A stretch of 64,000 bases of DNA from Niastella soli (lineage in GTDB: Bacteria; Bacteroidota; Bacteroidia; Chitinophagales; Chitinophagaceae), in assembly GCF_017742245.1 (NCBI RefSeq), contig NZ_JAGHKO010000001.1:1703061-1767060 (forward strand). The letters run 5' to 3'. The stretch's first letter is position 1, and each line of letters begins with the position of its first letter. The notes below the pieces were generated by a model. The model ran no database searches, was not told the DNA's origin, and saw only the letters and a program-made list of their open reading frames with translations. Shown here in pieces: positions 8,182 through 15,872 of this stretch. A program made the position numbers and the translations under genes.

Positions 8182-8676
8182 TTATTGTGCTTTTTCAAGT
8201 CTTATACCCACATTCATTACGTTCTTCAAGGGGTCTTCCCGCATAATATTTTCCAGTTTAAAGCGGTAAGTGCCGGCGCTTAACCGTTCGGGAGATTGCG
8301 GCGGAGTAATTTGGATCCGGTGTTCAAAAATATCGTCCATACCACTGCCCAGCCAGCCTTTGTTATCGGTAGCCAGTTGCAGGTTAAGGGGCTGGTTGTT
8401 TACAACGCCACCAGGTGATTCGGTATGTACATTGATCCAGATGTTTTTATAACGATAGGCATCTGTATGTCTTATAACGATAAAAATATTATACCGGCTT
8501 AAAGTGTCTCTGGGGTCAATAGTAAAAGCTATTTCTGGCTTATAATTACTGCTCCAGGATTGCTGGGGAATGGTGGCATTTCTTTCAAAAACATCTACGG
8601 TACCACAGGCGGGAAGCAGGAAGTAGCAAGTAAGAAGCAGGATGTACGAACTATAAGTAAGAAACCTTTTTTTCAA
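8182..8676 (-). CDS. gldH: Gliding motility lipoprotein GldH
   Basis: The 164-residue protein starts with a lipoprotein signal peptide (lipidated Cys24 in LLPACGT). A beta-rich domain follows with the features of GldH: YNIFIVIRHTDAYRYKN and NIWINVHTESPGG. GldH is needed for gliding and type IX secretion in gliding Bacteroidota. The frame has no ATG near the signal peptide; TTG at 8676 gives an exact MKKRF-type start. It is the first gene of an operon with the two-component pair, which may tie envelope sensing to motility, an inference from position only. Confidence 0.88.
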   Translation of the reverse strand: MKKRFLTYSSYILLLTCYFLLPACGTVDVFERNATIPQQSWSSNYKPEIAFTIDPRDTLSRYNIFIVIRHTDAYRYKNIWINVHTESPGGVVNNQPLNLQLATDNKGWLGSGMDDIFEHRIQITPPQSPERLSAGTYRFKLENIMREDPLKNVMNVGIRLEKAQ

Positions 8677-8709
8677 GCGAAATGTTTTTACAAAGATAAT
8701 TAGATACTG

Positions 8710-8763
8710 GTTTCCAGTTACCGGTTATCGCGCCTTGCGGGATAACCGGTACCCGGTAACCTT
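8710..8763. repeat. Paired period-7 arms forming a hairpin between yicC and gldH
   Basis: The left arm is GTTTCCA, GTTACCG, GTTATCG (8710-8730). The right arm is TAACCGG, TACCCGG, TAACCTT (8743-8763). The arms are largely complementary around a CGCCTTGCGG loop. The right arm abuts the yicC stop, so this could act as its 3' structure. Confidence 0.75.
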
Positions 8764-9638
8764 TATAATACGTTCAACACCTGTTCTTTTGCTTTTTCCA
8801 GCTCGTCTTTCATCAATACTACACATTTCTGGATAGTTGAATCATACGCTTTGGCACCGGTGGTATTAATTTCACGGCCTATTTCCTGCAGCACGAAAGA
8901 CAGTTTTTTGCCTTTACTTTCTTCCGGCTCAGTCAGGATGTTTTTAAAATATTCGCAATGGGTTTTCAGGCGTACCTGTTCTTCGCTGAGGTCTATTTTT
9001 TCAATGTAGTAGATCAGTTCCTGTTCCAGGCGGTTGGGATCGTAGTTTTCTTTCCCCACATTATCTTCCAGTACTTTAGTTAACCCTTCCCTGATCTTTG
9101 TTTTGCGTAAAGGTTCCAGGGTAGCAATAATGTCCTGTTGTTTTTGAATGTTGTTAATGCGCAACAGCAGGTCAGCTTCCATTATTTTACCTTCTTCAAG
9201 GCGGTGATTGGTAAGATTTGCCATAGCGGCTTCAATTACCTTTTCAAATTGTGCCCATTCATCCTCGGTTAGGGTATCACCGGTAGGGGTGATCACTTCC
9301 GGTAATTTGATGAGGGTGCTTAAGATATGGGAAGGATCGAGGTCCAGCGCCTTCGATAATTCGGCAATAGGTTGATAATAGGCTTTAGCCAGGTCGGTAT
9401 TTATGCTTACGGGTTTGGCGGCACCGCTTTCTTTAAGACTGATCGTACAATCAATGGTACCTCTTCCGAGTTTTTTTGATAACAACGTTCGGATATCAAA
9501 CTCGAAAGGCTTCAAGAAAGCCGGGATCTTTAAGGACAGTTCAAATTGTTTTCCATTCAGTGATTTAATGTCAACCAGGAAAGTTTTATCTCCCACGGTT
9601 TGTTCACTTCTTCCAAAGCCGGTCATTGATTTCAACAT
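8763..9638 (-). CDS. yicC: YicC-family protein (predicted endoribonuclease)
   Basis: The 291-residue protein begins with the family hallmark MLKSMTGFGRSE and ends with the conserved C-terminal helix, containing LQEIGREINTTGAKAYD and a run of acidic and basic residues (MKDELEKAKEQVLNVL). The length is the family norm (about 290). YicC proteins have been described as endoribonucleases that influence small-RNA turnover. In most bacteria yicC sits next to gmk (guanylate kinase), which is not the case here. The ATG at 9638 is clear. Confidence 0.92.
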   Translation of the reverse strand: MLKSMTGFGRSEQTVGDKTFLVDIKSLNGKQFELSLKIPAFLKPFEFDIRTLLSKKLGRGTIDCTISLKESGAAKPVSINTDLAKAYYQPIAELSKALDLDPSHILSTLIKLPEVITPTGDTLTEDEWAQFEKVIEAAMANLTNHRLEEGKIMEADLLLRINNIQKQQDIIATLEPLRKTKIREGLTKVLEDNVGKENYDPNRLEQELIYYIEKIDLSEEQVRLKTHCEYFKNILTEPEESKGKKLSFVLQEIGREINTTGAKAYDSTIQKCVVLMKDELEKAKEQVLNVL

Positions 9639-9672
9639 AACGTACCTTTTTTTAGCAAGGTAATGAATTATA

Positions 9673-9779
9673 GTTGAAGGTTAATGGTAGAAGGTGGAAG
9701 GGAGAAGCCCGATTTTGGGGGTTTATAACTGGTCGAAAGCCTTAAAATACATGGACCTTACATCTTATACTTTCAACTT
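9673..9779. repeat. Period-7 array GTTGAAG-type with degenerate complementary arm
   Basis: The units are GTTGAAG, GTTAATG, GTAGAAG, GTGGAAG, GGAGAAG (9673-9707). About 50 bp further, CTTATACTTTCAACTTTC (about 9763-9780) is partly complementary and also 7-spaced. It fills most of the gap between the yicC start and the pseudouridine synthase stop. Confidence 0.65.
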
Positions 9780-10364
9780 TCAGCCAAAAAGACGGGTATA
9801 GATATCATTTTTATTCATTTCACGCATTTCACCCGGTAATAAACCATCTAAAGTGATGTTACCAATACGATAACGGATCAAACGAAGGGTAGGAAAGCCG
9901 GTTTGGGCCGTCATTTTTCGAACCTGGCGGTTCTTTCCTTCCGTTAACACCAGTTTGATCCAACTGGTAGGAATGTCTTTGCGATAGCGAATGGGTGGAT
10001 TGCGTTCAGGTACTGGCGGTGTGTTGGTAAAACGCGTTGCTTTACATGGCCGGGTCCGGTATTTTGAACTGTTAATAGTTATAGTAACGCCCGATTGCAA
10101 TTGTTGAATTGCTTTATCATGAATATCGCCATCTACCTGCACCCAATATTCCCGCTCGTGAGCAAAAGATGGATTTAACAGGCGATGATTTAATGAGGTG
10201 TCATTGGTAAGGATCAGTATTCCTTCACTGTCATAATCTAACCGGCCTACAGGATATACATCGGCAGGCACAGTAAAGAATGTTTTCAATGTGTGTTTAC
10301 CTTCTTCAGAAGTAAATTGCGATAGTACCTGGAATGGTTTATAAATAATAAAGTAGCGATGCAT
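9780..10364 (-). CDS. RsuA/RluE-family rRNA pseudouridine synthase
   Basis: A 194-residue enzyme that isomerises uridine to pseudouridine in rRNA. The catalytic motif G-R-L-D43-Y-D-S-E-G-I-L is intact, as are the conserved KPFQVLSQFT near the N-terminus and the KNRQVRKMTAQTGFPTLRLIR segment near the end. There is no N-terminal S4 RNA-binding domain, which points to the RluE-like branch rather than RsuA or RluB. Start at the ATG at 10364 (MHRYF); three upstream codons opening at TTG 10373 lie in the U-tract of a terminator-like hairpin. Expression may be controlled by that leader. Confidence 0.9.
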   Translation of the reverse strand: MHRYFIIYKPFQVLSQFTSEEGKHTLKTFFTVPADVYPVGRLDYDSEGILILTNDTSLNHRLLNPSFAHEREYWVQVDGDIHDKAIQQLQSGVTITINSSKYRTRPCKATRFTNTPPVPERNPPIRYRKDIPTSWIKLVLTEGKNRQVRKMTAQTGFPTLRLIRYRIGNITLDGLLPGEMREMNKNDIYTRLFG

Positions 10365-10372
10365 ATAAAACA

Positions 10373-10398
10373 AAATCTCCCGGTGAACCGGGAGATTT
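10373..10398 (-). terminator. Terminator-shaped hairpin directly upstream of the pseudouridine synthase start
   Basis: An 11-bp stem: AAATCTCCCGG (10373-10383) with CCGGGAGATTT (10388-10398) around a 4-base loop. Read on the minus strand it is followed by TTTTGTTTTAT and then the ATG of the pseudouridine synthase. It looks like a normal intrinsic terminator but precedes a gene instead of following one. Confidence 0.8.
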
Positions 10399-10402
10399 AT
10401 TA

Positions 10403-10446
10403 TGTGGATGGGTTAGTAAGTACCGGGAAATAAATTTCCCTCCACA
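10403..10446 (-). promoter_or_regulatory. Structured leader upstream of the hairpin, with possible antiterminator pairing
   Basis: GGGAAAT (10425-10431) pairs with ATTTCCC (10434-10440), and TGTGGA (10403-10408) with TCCACA (10441-10446) closes the base. Minus-strand ATTTCCCGG (complement of 10423-10431) imitates the 5' arm of the adjacent terminator. It could pair with that terminator's 3' arm CCGGGAGAT instead (nine pairs, one G-U). This is the layout of a transcription attenuator; no known riboswitch class is recognised. Confidence 0.4.
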
Positions 10447-10985
10447 ATATTAAAAATAATTTTTTCTATCTAAAAAAATATTCTAATAAATTTTATTCAC
10501 ATTTTTTTTATGTAATGGGGAAAAGCGATGGCTTATTTCATCGTTATGTACAATGTTGAACATGATTTTATCTCCACTGCATGATAACAGCCATGTTGTT
10601 TTTATTTTTTACATCACTTGAAACATGTACTGGCAGCGGGTTGTACGCTATGTTGTATATTCAGTGATAAAAATGATCGTTGTTTATCGCATGTTTGCAA
10701 TGCAACCTGTTTATACATGCATCACAGTAAGAAAATCCATTGAATACGCCGGTAATGGTAATTTTTTTTTTGGCAAAAAGATCATTGAAATGGTTAAAAG
10801 AAGGTCAGTATGGGTCTGTTTAATGACATGACCCGTTGTTGAAGGCGGGATGTTGATGCAGTTTAAGTAATAAACGGATGCGTTGATGGAAAATTCACGA
10901 TGTATATTGTTAAGGAAAGTGATAATATATCAGAAAACATGAAACTGAAAGGAATAATTACCCCATTGGTGTGCTGATCGTGCGT
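10447..10985. other. Gene-free AT-rich stretch between pseudouridine synthase and lpxD
   Basis: About 540 bp, low in GC, with runs of T and A (around 10457-10510 and 10762-10770) and several GCATG motifs (10580-10720). A 68-codon plus-strand frame at 10625-10831 has no recognisable features and is not called. If the structured leader at 10373-10446 is transcribed, its promoter should lie here on the minus strand, but no clear TAnnTTTG was found on that strand. Confidence 0.5.
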
Positions 10986-10993
10986 TACTTTTG
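10986..10993 (+). promoter_or_regulatory. Candidate -7 box for lpxD
   Basis: TACTTTTG fits TAnnTTTG, 16 bp before the lpxD ATG. A TTGG at 10966-10969 is a possible but closely spaced -33 element. Confidence 0.55.
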
Positions 10994-11009
10994 CGAAAAT
11001 TAAACGGTT

Positions 11010-11957
11010 ATGAAATTTCCTGCTCCCGTTTCGGTTAAATGGATAGCCAATTTGATTGGTGCTGAGCTTTCAGGCAACACAGAAGGGATAGCTACTGGTA
11101 TAAATGAGATACATAAAGTAGAACCAGGTGACCTGGTTTTTGTTGATCATCCCAAATATTACAACAAGTGTCTGTATTCCGAGGCCACTTTTATCATTAT
11201 AAACCAAAAAACTGAGTGTCCTGAAGGAAAAGCACTATTAATTGTTGATAATCCATTCGAGGCATATCAAACTATAGTACGTCACTTTCGACCTTTTAAA
11301 CCCGCTGTTAAGCCAATCAGTGATTCGGCAACGATCGGCGAAGGGTCTTATATAGCCCCTAACGTTTATATTGGCCATGAAGTAAGCATTGGAAAGGATT
11401 GTTTTATAGGCCCCAATGTTACCATTATGGATCATTGTGTTATTGGTGATAACGTGATCATTCAGGCCGGCACGGTTATAGGCTCCGATGCTTTTTATTA
11501 CAATACCAAAAAGGACCGGGCTGTATGGTATAAGAAAATGGAAAGCGGTGGAAGGGTGGTCATTGAAAGTGATGTAGAGATCGGCGCCGGTTGCACCATC
11601 GATCGTGGTGTTTCACACGATACCCGTATTGGCCGGGGTTGCAAGCTCGATAATATGGTTCACATTGGCCACGATACTGTTTTAGGTGCTAACTGTTTGC
11701 TGGCTGCACAAGTTGGCATAGCTGGGGCCACAACGCTTGGTAACGGGGTTATTCTCTGGGGACAGGTTGGAGTGTCCAAAACATTAACTATTGGTGACAA
11801 CGCAGTTGTGCTGGCTCAAAGTGGGGTGGGCGGAACACTGGAAGGTGGAAAGGTTTATTTTGGCTCACCTGCTGAAGAAGCTACCGGTAAAAAAAGAGAA
11901 CTGTTTTGGGTGAAACGGATACCAGAGATCTGGGAGAAAATAAAAGGAATCAAGTAA
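11010..11957 (+). CDS. lpxD: UDP-3-O-acylglucosamine N-acyltransferase (LpxD-type)
   Basis: A 315-residue acyltransferase of lipid A synthesis, adding the N-linked hydroxyacyl chain to UDP-3-O-acyl-glucosamine. The N-terminal domain (1-95) resembles the LpxD uridine-binding domain (INEIHKVEPGDLVFVDHPKYY). From about residue 105 come hexapeptide repeats typical of the left-handed beta-helix (IGEGSYIAPNVYIGHEV onward). The catalytic His lies in the DNMVHIGHDT segment. It is slightly shorter than E. coli LpxD and lacks part of the C-terminal helical tail. Bacteroidota often carry two LpxD-like genes; this could be the secondary copy, since no other lipid A genes are near. Confidence 0.88.
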   Translation: MKFPAPVSVKWIANLIGAELSGNTEGIATGINEIHKVEPGDLVFVDHPKYYNKCLYSEATFIIINQKTECPEGKALLIVDNPFEAYQTIVRHFRPFKPAVKPISDSATIGEGSYIAPNVYIGHEVSIGKDCFIGPNVTIMDHCVIGDNVIIQAGTVIGSDAFYYNTKKDRAVWYKKMESGGRVVIESDVEIGAGCTIDRGVSHDTRIGRGCKLDNMVHIGHDTVLGANCLLAAQVGIAGATTLGNGVILWGQVGVSKTLTIGDNAVVLAQSGVGGTLEGGKVYFGSPAEEATGKKRELFWVKRIPEIWEKIKGIK

Positions 11958-11970
11958 TTCAATTGGATAT

Positions 11971-11989
11971 GGCCGTTTTTTAAGCGGCC
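11971..11989 (+). terminator. Short hairpin after lpxD
   Basis: GGCCG (11971-11975) pairs with CGGCC (11985-11989) around a T-rich loop. It is weak because the T-run is in the loop rather than after the stem, but it sits 14 bp past the lpxD stop. Confidence 0.4.
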
Positions 11990-12054
11990 GAAGTAAGAAG
12001 TAAAAGGTAAGAACTTCCAGATTTTCATACTTCTTACCTCTTACTTCATACTTC
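11990..12054. repeat. Inverted pair of period-7 GAAGTAA arrays
   Basis: The left arm is GAAGTAA, GAAGTAA, AAGGTAA, GAACTTC (11990-12017). The right arm is ATACTTC, TTACCTC, TTACTTC, ATACTTC (12027-12054). The arms are complementary and can fold into a long hairpin between the convergent lpxD and LytTR regulator genes. The same unit type recurs at 30941. Confidence 0.85.
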
Positions 12055-12095
12055 TGTAATTTGATTCTCTTCAGCTGTTCCCAAACTCAAGGTTG

Positions 12096-12839
12096 TTATT
12101 TAAATTTCGACAGGAACTCATCCTTCTTACGCATAGACACTTCAATAGTAGTACCGTCTTCCATTTCGATCGTTCCACCCCTGCCTCTATTGTATTTTTT
12201 TATAAAATAGTGGTTGATAATGTACGATTGGTGTACCCGTGAAAAGTTCTCAAATGGCAGAATGTCTTCAAACTCCTTTAACGTGCGCGAAACCATTATC
12301 TTTTGCTGGTCCTGCATATACACAAACGTATAACTGCCCCTTGCTTCCAGCCAAACCAGTTCATTGATGTTCACAAAAACCAGTCCATCGAGGGTTGGCA
12401 AGGCTACTTTTTGCAGAACAGGTTTGCTTACCGACAAATTATACATCAACGTATCAATTTTACTGGTAATATTTTTTGTTTTAATACGATCGGCTGCTTT
12501 GTGTACGGCGGCCTGTAGTTCTTTTATATTCACCGGCTTTAACAAATAGTCGAGCGCAGAATATTTTATGGCGTTGATGGCATAGTTATCGAAGGCGGTC
12601 ACAAAGATGATCTCAAAATTCACCGGCGACAGGCTGTTCAGCAATTCAAAGGCATTGCCAAATGGCATTTCAATGTCAAGAAAAACCAGGTCGGGTTGTG
12701 TATGTATAATAAGGGTCTGCCCGGTACGAATGTTCTCTGCTACGCCGATCAGTTCTACCAAAGGGCAGTATTTTATCAACAGCTGCTTAAGCGCTTCTAT
12801 GTTATTGGGCTCGTCGTCGATTATAATGGTTCGTATCAT
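12096..12839 (-). CDS. LytTR-family response regulator
   Basis: 247 residues. The receiver domain has an acidic pocket (IIIDDEPNN), phosphoacceptor Asp55 in LVFLDIEMP, and Lys in YLLKPVNI. A C-terminal LytTR DNA-binding domain (about 145-245) contains VFVNINELVWLEARGSYTFVY and the RVHQSYIIN element. The start is 12 bp downstream of the sensor gene's stop, so this is a classic Bacteroidota LytS/LytTR pair in one operon. Targets are unknown. Confidence 0.95.
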   Translation of the reverse strand: MIRTIIIDDEPNNIEALKQLLIKYCPLVELIGVAENIRTGQTLIIHTQPDLVFLDIEMPFGNAFELLNSLSPVNFEIIFVTAFDNYAINAIKYSALDYLLKPVNIKELQAAVHKAADRIKTKNITSKIDTLMYNLSVSKPVLQKVALPTLDGLVFVNINELVWLEARGSYTFVYMQDQQKIMVSRTLKEFEDILPFENFSRVHQSYIINHYFIKKYNRGRGGTIEMEDGTTIEVSMRKKDEFLSKFK

Positions 12840-12851
12840 TTTTTCACAGGT

Positions 12852-15695
12852 TTATGTAATCGTATAGGGAAAACGCAAAGTGATCCTTGTTCCCGTGGCC
12901 TGGTCTTGTGCATTGGTTAGGTCATTTATTTCAATCGTTATAGGTTCAGATAATTGACGATTTAAAATATTTATTCTTTCGGCGGTCAATGACATCCCTT
13001 TTGACTGGTATTCAACATGCACTTGTGATCTATATTCACTGGCTTTTTTTCGTCCGATGCCATTGTCCTGGATAATGCAAATGAATCCGTCATTACTATT
13101 CTGAAACTTTATGTCAATTGCACCTCCGCCGTTTTCTCTATACCGGATACCATGCCTGATGCTGTTTTCGATATAGGGTTGCAGTATCATGGTTGGTATA
13201 GATTCCATATCGGGATCAAGCTCGGGGTCAACTTCGATCGTATAGTTGAAGGAATGTCCAAAGCGCATCATCTCCAGTTCGAGATACCGTTTCAGATATT
13301 TTATTTCGTTTGAAATGGAAATGGTGCTTTTTTCTGAATTATCAAGTGTTTGCCTGATGAGTTGGGCAAATTCAGACAAATACCAGTTAGAAGACTCGAG
13401 GTCGTTTGTTATTATAAAATTTTGTATACTGTTGAGACAGTTAAATATAAAATGCGGGTTCATTTGGGCACGCAGGGCCATTTGTTCCAGCTCATTCAGT
13501 TTTTGCTCTATAGATGTTCTTTCCTGTTCTTTTTTACGCAGGATGCTAAACCGCCAGGCAACCAGCATCCAGGTAATAAAGATAACTACTGCAATGATCA
13601 ATACCTGAAAGGGTAATGTTTGCCAGAACGGGGCCGCTACAAAAAATGCGATCTTTACAGGATCGCTGACAATCCCCTTTTTGTTTATTGCTATCAGTTC
13701 AAACTCATAATTGCCTGGTGGCAGCGAAGGATATTCCAACACATTTTGCATGGTTGAATCCCAGGCATCGGTAAGACCCTTTAACCGGTAACGATACCAG
13801 ATATAACCGCCCGATTTAAATGAAATGCCTGCATAATGAAGCTTCAAACTGTTTTCCTGGTAACCCAGGCGGTAGCTGTCTTTCAGTGGTTGTGATCTAT
13901 TCCCTACCGAAATATCGAGCAGGCGCAAATTGCATTTTGAGTAACTGTCTGTTTTAGTTTCATTGAACCAGGTAATACCTGCGGGTGAGCCTACATAAAT
14001 GGTATTGCTATCAACGTATACAGCATTTATAATATCTGTTGGCAAACCGTCGGAGGTGCCATAAATGGTAACGGGGTAAGGTGTTTGACTGAGATTGATC
14101 TTATTCAGCCCTTTATCAGTGCCGGCCCACAAAAAATTATTATTTACAAATAACGTTCTGCAGATATTACTTGAAATGCCTTCCTGGGTGGTAATTTGTT
14201 TTACCACCTGGTCGTTTTTCAGGCAAATGATACCTGCGCCATAGGTGGCGATCCACAAACTGCCATCGGGCGATTTGCAGAAATAACTGATGCGTTGCCG
14301 TAACGAAGGAATAGCTTCACCCATATAGCGTAGTTGCTTATGGCTGTTTACCATGTACAATCCGTTTACGGTCCCTATGTAATAGTTGTTGTTGTAAGAA
14401 CACACACAGGTAGTACGATTGGGATAAATGGTATCCTGTATTGATAGGTCAGTGGGGTTTATCAGCAGGGTACGTTTAGCTGAACCTACCAGCACCATGC
14501 CATTCGATAATGCTTCGATTGACTTTACTGCATAGATCCGGGTGTTGAATACATTGCCTTTGCTGGTCTTTTTTACTAACAGGCCATCGGAACCCATGAG
14601 TAATGAGCCGTCTTTTAATTGTTGCAGACAGGTTACCCGGTTGGTACTGCCATAGGTTAATGAAGTGCCAAACTCTTTATTTGCATTGATGGTATCAATG
14701 GCCGTTCCCTGCAACAAGTATATTCTTCCGAATGAAGTACCTGCGTATATTTTGCCATTGATCTTTGTAAGCGAAAAGATCTCCTGTGACTGGCTCTTAT
14801 AAAAATAGTGGGTCTTAAATTCCCGCGATGCCAGCTTATATACTCCTTCGCCCAGGGTGGCAAACCAGATGTTTTTTTCACTATCAACAAGGGCATGGCT
14901 TACCTGTTTTTCTTTTAGGAATGCGGCTTCATAACGATCGAAGGTAACGGTATCCATCAGGTAACTTCCATGCCAGGTGTTGGTAAACACTGGATGATTA
15001 ATATCCGGATCATAATCTTCGGCTGTTACTTTTAAGGTAGACCTTATTTTTTCCAGTTTAGGGTTAATGCGCATGGTGCCAACGCTGGAAAAGGGTACTG
15101 GTACCATTTTGCCATTGGAGATCACATAACTGGAGTCGTCGATATTTAACTGGAACCCTTTACCGAAAGGAGAGCGACGCAAAAAGATCGCGCTTCGGAC
15201 TGCATTGCTTCTGTACTGATTAACAGTATTGTTGGCGCTTACTACGGTCAGGTAATTATCTGCATTAAACGCGATATCCTGGTCAGGGCTTTCCCGAAAT
15301 ATACCTATTACAGAAGTGAGTTTTATCTTTTTCAGCACCGGATCGTTTTCCTGGTTGTGTATTTTCCCTTTGTAATAGTAGCAAACAGCATTTTTAAAAG
15401 GGGCCATCCATATTCTACCCTTTGAATCGGCTAAAAGTTTTAATATTTCCGTTTCGGGAAGTCCGTCGCTGGTGGTGAAGTTTTTGAAATGTGTGCCATC
15501 GAAGCGGCTGACACCAGCTTCAGTTGCAAACCAAATGAACCCTTCTTTATCCTGACAAACGTCGTATACCGTTGAGCCGGCCAGACCATCCTTTACATCA
15601 TAATGAATATAATTATACTCCTGGGCATAAGAAGTACAAACAGTTAGGAAACCGGTAAAAAGCAGTAATGTTTGAATAATGCGTTTGGTGATCAT
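12852..15695 (-). CDS. Propeller-type sensor histidine kinase (LytS-like output)
   Basis: 947 residues. After a signal peptide (about 1-25, ending SYAQ) comes a long periplasmic region of repeated two-component-regulator propeller strands, such as DKEGFIWFATEAGVSRFDG and DSEKNIWFATLGEGVYKL. A Y_Y_Y-type Ig domain follows (YRYRLKGLTDAWD), then one transmembrane helix (about 690-712). The cytoplasmic His_kinase module has the phospho-acceptor His in NPHFIFN (about residue 748), and the ATPase domain has YIENSIRHG and QDNGIGRKKA. There is no receiver or AraC domain, so it is not a hybrid system; signalling should pass to the LytTR regulator just downstream. The ATG at 15695 was chosen over upstream codons because it gives the signal peptide. 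Confidence 0.93.
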   Translation of the reverse strand: MITKRIIQTLLLFTGFLTVCTSYAQEYNYIHYDVKDGLAGSTVYDVCQDKEGFIWFATEAGVSRFDGTHFKNFTTSDGLPETEILKLLADSKGRIWMAPFKNAVCYYYKGKIHNQENDPVLKKIKLTSVIGIFRESPDQDIAFNADNYLTVVSANNTVNQYRSNAVRSAIFLRRSPFGKGFQLNIDDSSYVISNGKMVPVPFSSVGTMRINPKLEKIRSTLKVTAEDYDPDINHPVFTNTWHGSYLMDTVTFDRYEAAFLKEKQVSHALVDSEKNIWFATLGEGVYKLASREFKTHYFYKSQSQEIFSLTKINGKIYAGTSFGRIYLLQGTAIDTINANKEFGTSLTYGSTNRVTCLQQLKDGSLLMGSDGLLVKKTSKGNVFNTRIYAVKSIEALSNGMVLVGSAKRTLLINPTDLSIQDTIYPNRTTCVCSYNNNYYIGTVNGLYMVNSHKQLRYMGEAIPSLRQRISYFCKSPDGSLWIATYGAGIICLKNDQVVKQITTQEGISSNICRTLFVNNNFLWAGTDKGLNKINLSQTPYPVTIYGTSDGLPTDIINAVYVDSNTIYVGSPAGITWFNETKTDSYSKCNLRLLDISVGNRSQPLKDSYRLGYQENSLKLHYAGISFKSGGYIWYRYRLKGLTDAWDSTMQNVLEYPSLPPGNYEFELIAINKKGIVSDPVKIAFFVAAPFWQTLPFQVLIIAVVIFITWMLVAWRFSILRKKEQERTSIEQKLNELEQMALRAQMNPHFIFNCLNSIQNFIITNDLESSNWYLSEFAQLIRQTLDNSEKSTISISNEIKYLKRYLELEMMRFGHSFNYTIEVDPELDPDMESIPTMILQPYIENSIRHGIRYRENGGGAIDIKFQNSNDGFICIIQDNGIGRKKASEYRSQVHVEYQSKGMSLTAERINILNRQLSEPITIEINDLTNAQDQATGTRITLRFPYTIT

Positions 15696-15872
15696 AGAAA
15701 GTTCAACTGCTATGGGAACGGGAGTTCCCATAGCAAACAGGTTGCTTTCATAACCGGTCGCGCCTCCGGTTTTGAAATTCCGTCTGAAGGTATAAAAAAA
15801 GGTTTTAGGCGGGTATTTTAAAATGCAAAGGTTTTATTAATACGCGTGCGCCTGACAAGTAAAAAGTTTAGT

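Noticed and set aside
10625-10831. 68-codon plus-strand frame in the gap before lpxD
   Set aside because: No signal peptide, family motif or promoter, and composition like translated AT-rich noncoding DNA.
10938-10976. 12-codon frame upstream of lpxD as a possible leader peptide
   Set aside because: The predicted lpxD -7 box lies after it, so it would not be on the lpxD transcript.
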